Below, in pieces: positions 1 through 6,069 of a stretch of 64,000 bases of DNA. This DNA is from Aeromicrobium stalagmiti. Lineage in GTDB: Bacteria; Actinomycetota; Actinomycetes; Propionibacteriales; Nocardioidaceae. The translations under genes and the position numbers were made by a program. The stretch's first letter is position 1. Each line of letters starts with the position of its first letter. The DNA is taken from assembly GCF_013283745.1 (NCBI RefSeq), contig NZ_JABSTZ010000001.1, positions 638,406 through 702,405 of the forward strand, read 5' to 3'. Below the pieces are notes generated by a model, which searched no databases, was not told the DNA's origin, and was given only the letters and a program-made list of their open reading frames with translations.

Positions 1-2
1 CC

Positions 3-716
3 CTCGGCTCCGAGCAGCTGGCCCGGTCGGCGATGCCGTGGATCGTCCTCGCCCCCAGCGCCGTGTGGATGGGCGTCAACGGCGACGCCGTCTTCACCGC
101 CGTCGCGGCCTGGGGACTCGCGCTGCTGGCCGTCGCCGCCGTCCACCGACGCGTGCTGCCGGCGATCGGTGCCGGCGTGCTGCTGGGCTACTGCGTCTAC
201 CTGTCGTACGGGCTGGTGCTGCTGGGCATCCTCGCCGTCGCGGTGCTGATCATCGCCCGCACGTGGCGCCCCCTGCCCTGGGCCCTCGGCGGTGCGGGCG
301 TCGTCGCGGCCCTGTTCACCCTCGGCGGGTTCGCCTGGTGGGAGGCCTACCCGGTCCTGCGCGAGCGCTACTACGCCGGCATCGCGTCGGAGCGGGCCTA
401 CTCGTACTGGGTGTGGGGCGACATCGCCGCGTGGACGTTCACGGTCGGCCTCGCCGTATGGGCCGCGTTCCCCTACGCCGCGAAGGCCTTCCGCACCAAC
501 GTCCTCGTCCAGCTGGCCGCGGCCGCGCTGCTCACGATCGCCGTCGCCACGCTGTCGGGCATGAGCAAGGCCGAGGTCGAGCGCATCTTCCTGCCGTTCA
601 CGATCTGGGTCGTCACCCTCCCGTCCCTCCTGCCGGGGCGGTGGCACCGACCGCTGCTGCTCTCGCAGGTCGTCCTTGCGCTCTGCGCCCAGCAGCTGTT
701 GCTGACAAGGTGGTGA
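3..716 (+). CDS. C-terminal part of a polytopic membrane protein, possibly a GT-C type glycosyltransferase (5' truncated)
   Basis: The frame is open from the first bases of the window, so the N-terminus lies upstream; the 238 codons seen are a C-terminal fragment. They encode at least six hydrophobic segments separated by short Arg-rich turns, and near the end a MSKAEVERIFLPF stretch. That layout fits the membrane half of GT-C glycosyltransferases. The nearby GalE3-like epimerase and MTA phosphorylase suggest by synteny a relative of the mycobacterial methylthioxylose transferase (Rv0541c), but this is inference because the catalytic N-terminal loop is not in the window. The stop at 714-716 lies just before the response regulator start, so the two are probably cotranscribed. 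Confidence 0.6.
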   Translation, partial: LGSEQLARSAMPWIVLAPSAVWMGVNGDAVFTAVAAWGLALLAVAAVHRRVLPAIGAGVLLGYCVYLSYGLVLLGILAVAVLIIARTWRPLPWALGGAGVVAALFTLGGFAWWEAYPVLRERYYAGIASERAYSYWVWGDIAAWTFTVGLAVWAAFPYAAKAFRTNVLVQLAAAALLTIAVATLSGMSKAEVERIFLPFTIWVVTLPSLLPGRWHRPLLLSQVVLALCAQQLLLTRW

Positions 717-718
717 GC

Positions 719-1429
719 ATGACGCTCGGCGACCTGCCTCACGTCCTCGTGGTCGAGGACGACCTCGCCGTGCGCGACGTGCTGCGGCGCTATCTCGAGC
801 AGGAGTCCTACGACGTCACGGTGGCGGCCGACGGGCCGGCTGGACTGGCCGCGGCCCGCGACCTCGAGCCCGACCTGATCGTGCTCGACGTGATGCTCCC
901 GGGCATGAGCGGCCTCGAGATCTGCGAGCACCTGCGGGTCGAGGACGGGTCGTCCGTCCCGATCATCATGCTGACGGCGCTCGGCGAGACCGACGACCGC
1001 ATCGCCGGGCTCACGAGCGGCGCCGACGACTACGTCACCAAGCCGTTCAGCGCCAAGGAGGTCACGCTCCGGGTCGGCTCGGTGCTGCGCCGCAGCCTCG
1101 TCCCCGCCGGTCCGCGTCCGGTCGCCGGCCTGCTGACCGACGGCGACCTGACGCTCAACCCGGTCTCCCGCCAGGCGCTGCAGGACGGCGCCCCGCTGCC
1201 GCTCACGACCCGCGAGTTCGACCTGCTGCACTTCCTGCTCCGCCACCCGCACCAGGTCTTCAGCCGTGAGGACCTGCTGCAGCAGGTGTGGGGCTGGGAG
1301 TACGGCGACCACTCGACCGTGACCGTCCACGTCAAGCGGCTGCGGCGCAAGGTCGAGCCGGTCCCGGCCGAGCCCACCCGGCTCGTCACCGTCTACGGCC
1401 TCGGCTACCGGTGGGACCCGACCCCATGA
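719..1429 (+). CDS. OmpR-family response regulator
   Basis: A 236-residue DNA-binding response regulator. The receiver domain (about 8-120) has the acidic pair ED13-D14, the phospho-acceptor D57 in VLDVMLPG, and the conserved lysine in YVTKPF. A winged-helix effector domain occupies about 135-235, with the REFDLL and TVTVHVKRLRRK motifs. I chose ATG 719 because AAGG (707-710) sits 8 nt upstream; the in-frame GTG at 713 would have no room for a ribosome binding site. It overlaps the next gene, a histidine kinase, by ATGA, so the two form a cognate pair. Its target genes are not evident from the sequence. Confidence 0.93.
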   Translation: MTLGDLPHVLVVEDDLAVRDVLRRYLEQESYDVTVAADGPAGLAAARDLEPDLIVLDVMLPGMSGLEICEHLRVEDGSSVPIIMLTALGETDDRIAGLTSGADDYVTKPFSAKEVTLRVGSVLRRSLVPAGPRPVAGLLTDGDLTLNPVSRQALQDGAPLPLTTREFDLLHFLLRHPHQVFSREDLLQQVWGWEYGDHSTVTVHVKRLRRKVEPVPAEPTRLVTVYGLGYRWDPTP

Positions 1430-2430
1430 CGTCCTCCGCCGCCAGCTCGATCGTCATCGGGCTCCTCGGGTCGCTCGCGGTCGTGGGAGTCGGCGCGTTC
1501 GCCCTCTATGCCCTGCGTCGACGTGCGCTCACGCTGTCGATCGTCCTGCTCACGCTCGTCCCTCCGGTCGCGATCATCGTCGGCGTCGTCGGCACGAGCC
1601 AGTTCATGTTCACCGCCGAGCTGCGGCGCACGGCCCTGGTCTGGCTCGCGGTCACCGTCGTCAGCGTGCCGAGCGCCGTCCTGCTCGGACGGTCGATCGC
1701 CCGCCGGAGCGTCTGGGAGCGGGAGGCGCTCGAGCGCGAGCGCAGCGCCGAGCGGTCGCGGCGCGAGCTGCTGGCGTGGTTGAGCCACGACCTCCGCACG
1801 CCGCTCGCGGGCGTCCAGGCCATGACCGAGGCGCTGGAGGACGGCGTCGTGTCGTCGCCCGACGACGTCAAGCAGTACGCGCAGCTCATCCGCATCGAGA
1901 CGATGCGCCTGGCCTCGATGGTCGGTGACCTGTTCGAGATGTCCCAGATCAACGCCGGCACCCTGATGCTCGACGTCGGCCCCGTCACCGTCGACGACGT
2001 CGTGCGCACGGCCGTCGACGGCGTGCGGGCGATGGCCGAGAAGCACGGGGTCACGGTCGAGGTCGACGGGCAGCCCCACGGGACGCTCGCGGTCGGCGCC
2101 GCTCCCGAGCTCGTCCGGGTGCTGCGCAACCTGCTGGCCAACGCGGTGCGCCACACCCCCGAGGGCGAGGTCGTCCGGGTCACGCTCGGGTCGGACGCCG
2201 GCGAGGTGTGGCTGCGCGTCGGTGACGCCTGCGGCGGCATCCCCGACGTCGACCTCACGAAGGTCTTCGACATGGGCTACCGCGGCACCGACGCCCGCGA
2301 GAGCGACGGACAGGGCGCCGGGATGGGCCTCGCGATCGCCCGGGGCCTGCTCGACGCCCAGGCCGGCAGGATCGCCGTCCGCAACCGCGACCAGGGCTGC
2401 GAGTTCGAGATCCGACTCCCGGCCGCCTGA
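1426..2430 (+). CDS. Sensor histidine kinase, partner of the preceding regulator
   Basis: 334 residues. Two to three N-terminal hydrophobic segments (about 9-30, 36-58, 68-90) with very little between them suggest a kinase that senses in or near the membrane, with no large extracellular domain. A charged linker (95-114) leads to the H-box SHDLRTPL with phospho-acceptor H121, then the N-box NLLANAVRHTP and a G2 box GQGAGMGLAIARG. The G1 box reads DACGGIP, not the usual DNGPGIP: the key Asp is kept but the Asn/Gly positions are altered. Translation is coupled to the regulator by an ATGA overlap at 1426-1429. The signal is unknown. Confidence 0.9.
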   Translation: MTSSAASSIVIGLLGSLAVVGVGAFALYALRRRALTLSIVLLTLVPPVAIIVGVVGTSQFMFTAELRRTALVWLAVTVVSVPSAVLLGRSIARRSVWEREALERERSAERSRRELLAWLSHDLRTPLAGVQAMTEALEDGVVSSPDDVKQYAQLIRIETMRLASMVGDLFEMSQINAGTLMLDVGPVTVDDVVRTAVDGVRAMAEKHGVTVEVDGQPHGTLAVGAAPELVRVLRNLLANAVRHTPEGEVVRVTLGSDAGEVWLRVGDACGGIPDVDLTKVFDMGYRGTDARESDGQGAGMGLAIARGLLDAQAGRIAVRNRDQGCEFEIRLPAA

Positions 2431-2594
2431 CCCGCCTGACCCGAGCGAGCCCTGCGAGCGAGCGGTCAGGCGCGCTAGCGGAGCGGGAGCGACTCACGCC
2501 GAAGGCGTCGACCAGCGAAGCGTCGCAGGACGAAAGGCTCGCTGAGCCCCGTTCGCCAGCCCCCACCCAGACCCCACCCAGACCCCACTCCAGT

Positions 2595-2649
2595 TTTTGG
2601 GCACTTGTTGCTGTCTCGAGTCGCCTGACTCGTACACAACTGCCCAAAA
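2595..2649. repeat. Nested inverted repeat in the gap between convergent genes
   Basis: Outer arms TTTTGGGCA (2595-2603) and TGCCCAAAA (2641-2649) are perfectly complementary. Inside them lies a second short hairpin, CGAGT (2617-2621) with ACTCG (2628-2632). The gap 2431-2665 also contains a purine-rich stretch with AGCGAGCC (2444-2451) complementary to GGCTCGCT (2536-2543), and a tandem CCCACCCAGAC-type repeat near 2563-2586. The histidine kinase and epimerase genes converge here, so a bidirectional terminator is plausible; a dispersed genomic repeat is the alternative. Confidence 0.5.
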
Positions 2650-2665
2650 TCTCGGGAGGGGCCCG

Positions 2666-3703
2666 TCAGCGCGTGCGGAGCGGGTCGGTCGCCAGGGCGG
2701 CGAGACCCTCTTCCGGCCCGATCTGGGCCTCGAAGCCCAGGCCTCGACGCGCGGCGTCCGGTGACGCGACGACGTGGCGGACGTCGAACCTGCGGTAGTC
2801 ACCCGTCAGCACCGGCGCCTCACCACCCGCGGCGGCCGACAGGGTCGCGGCCATCTGCCCGATCGTGAACGTGGTGCCGGACGCGACGTTGTAGGGCGTC
2901 AGGCCCGACGGGTGGTCACGCACCTGCTCGATCGCGAGCACGTTGGCCCGGGCGACGTCCCGCACGTGGACGAAGTCGCGGACCTGCTGCCCGTCCTCGA
3001 AGACCTTCGGCGCCTCGCCGCGGGCGATCGCCGAGCGGAAGATCGCGGCGACGCCGGCGTACGGGGTGTCCGCAGGCATGCCCGGTCCGTAGACGTTGTG
3101 ATAGCGCAGCGCGATCGTCCGGGCGTCCTCCAACGTGCACCACGCGGAGGCGTAGTGCTCCTGGGCGACCTTCGACGCGGCATAGCTCGTGCGCGGCAGG
3201 AAGGGTGTGTCCTCACCGATCTGCCGCCACGTGATGTCGCCGCCACACACGGGGCAGCGCGGGTCGTACCGGCCGGCCTCGAGGTCGTCGTCGCGTCGAA
3301 CGGCCGGAGGCACGTCGCCGTCGGTGGGGCAGGTGTAGCGACCGTCGCCGTAGACGACCATCGACGACGCGAGCACCAGGTCCTTGACCCCGACGCGTGC
3401 CATCGCCGCGAGCAGCCGTGCCGTGCCGGCGTCGTTGTGCTCGGCGTAGTCGGGCAGGTCCTGCGCGTCGACACCGTTGCCGACCATCGCGGCCTGGTGA
3501 CACACGACGTCGATGCCCTCGAGGATGCCGTCGAGCGGGTCGCTGCGCAGGTCGAGCAGCGCGAAGCCCTCGGGGCGGAATCCGGGGCCGTGAGCCTTCT
3601 GAAGGAACATGTCGAGCTGGACGACCTCGTGACCGCGCTCGCGGGCGATCTCGCCGATGTGGGTGCCGATGAACCCGGCCGCGCCCGTCAGCAGGATCCT
3701 CAC
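2666..3703 (-). CDS. GalE3-like NAD-dependent nucleotide-sugar epimerase/dehydratase
   Basis: 345-residue extended short-chain dehydrogenase/reductase. GAAGFIG (7-13) at the very N-terminus binds NAD(P); the SSMVVYG serine and the YAASK Tyr/Lys form the catalytic set. Between them is an insertion with RYTC and CPVCGGD cysteines, a feature I associate with the mycobacterial GalE3 subgroup (Rv0536) and perhaps a small metal site. The GTG start at 3703 overlaps the stop of the upstream MTA phosphorylase gene (GTGA), so the two are translationally coupled. That pairing is also seen in mycobacteria, where it is linked to the methylthioxylose modification. The substrate is inferred, not shown. Confidence 0.85.
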   Translation of the reverse strand: MRILLTGAAGFIGTHIGEIARERGHEVVQLDMFLQKAHGPGFRPEGFALLDLRSDPLDGILEGIDVVCHQAAMVGNGVDAQDLPDYAEHNDAGTARLLAAMARVGVKDLVLASSMVVYGDGRYTCPTDGDVPPAVRRDDDLEAGRYDPRCPVCGGDITWRQIGEDTPFLPRTSYAASKVAQEHYASAWCTLEDARTIALRYHNVYGPGMPADTPYAGVAAIFRSAIARGEAPKVFEDGQQVRDFVHVRDVARANVLAIEQVRDHPSGLTPYNVASGTTFTIGQMAATLSAAAGGEAPVLTGDYRRFDVRHVVASPDAARRGLGFEAQIGPEEGLAALATDPLRTR

Positions 3704-4518
3704 GCGTCGTCCTCGCCCGGAAGCACGATCGGCAGGTCCATGCCGTCGACCGCGTGCGAGCACGCGCAGTCGCGATCGCTGCCGAGGCCCGCGACGACGC
3801 CGGCGAGCACCTGCTTCAGGGTGCCGGTGTGCTCGGCGAACACCTCGAAGACGGCGTCCATGCTGACCGCCGACGCCTCGTCCACGCCGGCGTCGTGGTC
3901 GGTCACCAGGGCCACGGTGGCGTAGCAGAGCGCCAGCTCGCGGGCCAGGACAGCCTCCGGGTGACCGGTCATGTTGACGACGGCCCAGCCCTGGTCGGCG
4001 TACCACTTCGACTCTGCCCGAGTCGAGAACCGCGGACCCTCGATGACGACCATCGCGCCGCCGTCGACCGGCTCGTGGTCGGCGAGCCCCTCGATCAGGT
4101 GACCGCGCAGGCGCGAGCAGTAGGGGTCGGCGAACGACACGTGGCACGCACCTTCGTCGAAGTAGGTCTGGACACGGCTCGTCGTGCGGTCGACCAGCTG
4201 GTCGGGGACCACGAACGTGCCGGGTCCGTAGGCCAGCTGCAGGCCGCCGACCGCGCACGGCGCAAGGATCTGGCGGACGCCCAGGCTCCGCAGCGCCCAG
4301 AGGTTCGCGCGATAGGGCACCCGGTGCGCGGGGAAGTCGTGATGGGCCCCGTGCCGCGGCAGGAACGCCACGGACCGCCCCTCGACGGTGCCGATCGCGA
4401 TCGGGGCCGACGGCTTGCCGTACGGCGTCTCGACCTCGACCTCCCGGGGATCCTCGAGGAACGTGTAGAAGCCGGAGCCGCCGATCACGGCGACGTCAGG
4501 GCGGGCGATCTCGGTCAT
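3700..4518 (-). CDS. mtnP: S-methyl-5'-thioadenosine phosphorylase
   Basis: 272 residues, the usual length for the MTAP/PNP trimeric family, which cleaves methylthioadenosine to adenine and methylthioribose-1-phosphate. Visible landmarks are the phosphate-binding GGSGFY (13-18), FLPRHGAHH, the substrate-site stretch NMTGHPEAVLARELALCYA, and VTDHDAG, whose Asp favours 6-aminopurine bases. The C-terminus is slightly extended and Cys-containing (DCACSHA). It is first in a two-gene unit with the GalE3-like epimerase. The product could enter methionine salvage or feed methylthiopentose synthesis; the neighbour favours the second, as inference. Confidence 0.9.
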   Translation of the reverse strand: MTEIARPDVAVIGGSGFYTFLEDPREVEVETPYGKPSAPIAIGTVEGRSVAFLPRHGAHHDFPAHRVPYRANLWALRSLGVRQILAPCAVGGLQLAYGPGTFVVPDQLVDRTTSRVQTYFDEGACHVSFADPYCSRLRGHLIEGLADHEPVDGGAMVVIEGPRFSTRAESKWYADQGWAVVNMTGHPEAVLARELALCYATVALVTDHDAGVDEASAVSMDAVFEVFAEHTGTLKQVLAGVVAGLGSDRDCACSHAVDGMDLPIVLPGEDDA

Positions 4519-4622
4519 GCTCCGAGCATGTCACTGGTCGACGCCGTCGACCTCCCGGGGCGCACGTCGTCATGGGATCGTCACGACGTGGATAAGGTGG
4601 GACCGACGCCGCAAGGCGTCTC

Positions 4623-4693
4623 GCCGATGTAGCTCAGTGGTAGAGCGCTTGCTTCCCAAGCAAGATATGCGGGTTCGATTCCCGTCATCGGCT
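4623..4693 (+). tRNA. tRNA-Gly(CCC)
   Basis: A complete cloverleaf can be drawn: acceptor GCCGATG (4623-4629) with CATCGGC (4686-4692), discriminator T4693, D-arm GCTCAGTGGTAGAGC, anticodon stem CTTGC/GCAAG around loop TTCCCAA (anticodon CCC, glycine), and T-arm GCGGG-TTCGATT-CCCGT with one G-T pair. The 3' CCA is not encoded. The 3' end of this gene is partly repeated downstream in both orientations. Confidence 0.95.
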
Positions 4694-4810
4694 CTCACGC
4701 GCGAAGCGCGTCTCGCCCGATGACGGGAATCGAGTGGGCCCCTCACCGAGGCGGCCCACCGCGGCGCAGCCGCCACCGGCCGCCTCCAGCAAGGGATCCC
4801 GTCATCGGCT
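4675..4810. repeat. tRNA-Gly 3'-end copies, one inverted and one direct
   Basis: The last 17 nt of the tRNA body (TCGATTCCCGTCATCGG, 4675-4691) are repeated as a perfect inverted copy at 4717-4733, and TCCCGTCATCGGCT (4680-4693) recurs directly at 4797-4810. The inverted copy could form a 17-bp hairpin with the tRNA 3' half. Direct duplication of a tRNA 3' end is what integrase-type insertion leaves, but no integrase gene is nearby. The rest of the 4694-5041 gap holds the small hairpin CGCGCGAAGCGCG and, towards 5000, the presumed promoter and leader of the lipoprotein gene. Confidence 0.7.
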
Positions 4811-5041
4811 CCGACACCGCCTCCACGCCGGTCCTCCGCCTCGCTGAGAGCGCTGTTCGGGGCCGTCGCAGCAACAAATCTCACGGACACCTAAACCCTG
4901 CAACCGCAGCAGAAAACAGACCCTCCAGAGCAGGCCTCCCCGACCCCCCACCAATCCACACCCCCCGACCGTGGCGAAGAACAGGTGTAAGCCCCCCAAC
5001 TTCACCGCACGTCAACACAACATCAAAAGGATGTGGATCCC

Positions 5042-5719
5042 ATGAGCTCCATCAGCTCTCGCAAGAAGATGTTCGCCGGTATCGCCTTCGCCGCCGTGGC
5101 GGCTCTCCCGCTGGCTGCCTGCAGCTCGTCGGACTCGGCCGGCTCCTCGTCGGAGACCAAGACCGCCGTCGCCAAGCCCGTCGCTCGCATCAACGCGCTG
5201 TCCGGTGAGAGCACCGCGATCGCCCTCGACAAGGGCTTCACCGACGCCCTCACCTCGCTCAAGCTCGAGCCCGGCGTCGTCGGCACCGCCAAGCTGGAGG
5301 ACGGCTCGCTGATCTTCCCGATCACGGGCGGCAACGTCACCTACTTCAAGCCCGGCACCGTCAAGCCCTACGTCATCGGCCAGGTCCAGCACGAGGGCTC
5401 GGGCCTGAAGCTCACCGCCGGCGGCATCCAGGTGCAGCTGACGAACTTCAACGTCGACCCCGGCATCTCGCGGGTCTACGGCGACGTGACCGTGAACGGC
5501 AAGACCGTGGTCCGCAACGCGTTCCTGTTCCAGCTGCGTGGTGCGACCCTCAAGCCGCTCCAGGTCGAGGGTGAGACCGCGATCCTCGAGGGCACGAAGG
5601 TCTTCATCTCCCCCGTCGCCGCCGGTCTGCTGAACGAGACCTACGGCACCGACGCCGTCACCGACAAGCTCCTCGTCGGCGTCGCGAAGATCACCGTCAA
5701 CACCACGCCTGCCAAGTAG
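5042..5719 (+). CDS. Putative lipoprotein of unknown function
   Basis: 225 residues. A Lys-bearing N-region, a hydrophobic stretch and the lipobox PLAAC, with the acylated Cys at 27, followed by a Ser-rich tether (28-38), mark a lipoprotein anchored to the outer face of the membrane. The mature part is one beta-rich domain with even-length strands and motifs such as ITGGNV, GIQVQLTNFNVDPG and RVYGDVTVNG; I recall similar uncharacterised actinobacterial proteins, some resembling HtaA-like domains, but the function is unknown. ATG 5042 was chosen over GTG 5033 because the AAAAGGA box (5025-5031) is 10 nt upstream. A strong terminator follows, so it is monocistronic. Confidence 0.8.
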   Translation: MSSISSRKKMFAGIAFAAVAALPLAACSSSDSAGSSSETKTAVAKPVARINALSGESTAIALDKGFTDALTSLKLEPGVVGTAKLEDGSLIFPITGGNVTYFKPGTVKPYVIGQVQHEGSGLKLTAGGIQVQLTNFNVDPGISRVYGDVTVNGKTVVRNAFLFQLRGATLKPLQVEGETAILEGTKVFISPVAAGLLNETYGTDAVTDKLLVGVAKITVNTTPAK

Positions 5720-5759
5720 GCGGCTCTGAGACCTCCTTCCCGGTTGGGTGAGGAGAACC

Positions 5760-5795
5760 CACGGTGGGTGCGTCCTTCGGGACGCACCCACCGTG
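5760..5795 (+). terminator. Strong hairpin terminator with UUCG loop
   Basis: A perfect 16-bp stem, CACGGTGGGTGCGTCC (5760-5775) with its complement at 5780-5795, is closed by a TTCG tetraloop 40 bp after the lipoprotein stop codon. There is no long T run, as usual in high-GC actinobacteria. Confidence 0.85.
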
Positions 5796-5901
5796 CCGTC
5801 TCACGACCAGCTCGACCGTAGGGTTTCCCCTGATTTCACCGAAAAAGCCTTCACGTGCAGCGCCTGTCACCTATCGTGAGACCGGCGTCACAAAGGCGCT
5901 G

Positions 5902-5970
5902 ATCGATGTGGCTGACTGGCACAGCACCCATCTCACGACGGGGAAGCGGGTTCGATTCCCGCCATCGGGA
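5902..5970 (+). pseudogene. Degenerate tRNA-like element (Val-CAC-like anticodon position)
   Basis: A perfect T-arm (GCGGG-TTCGATT-CCCGC, 5946-5962) and a good D-arm (GCTG-ACTGGCA-CAGC, 5911-5925) are present. The acceptor ATCGATG/CATCGGG has five Watson-Crick pairs, one wobble and one mismatch. The anticodon stem CCCAT/CGGGG has only three pairs and would place CAC at 34-36. The 3' part resembles the tRNA-Gly 1.3 kb upstream. It is probably a decayed tRNA or a tRNA-like relic; a divergent functional tRNA cannot be excluded. Apart from this and the terminator I see nothing in 5720-6069. Confidence 0.45.
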
Positions 5971-6069
5971 CGAGGGCCGTTGCGGTGACGCCGGTGACAG
6001 CAGGGAGCCTCGCGTGCAGCTCGCGCGAGACAACTGTCATCAGCAGACCGCTGTCCGTGTGGAGTCAGA

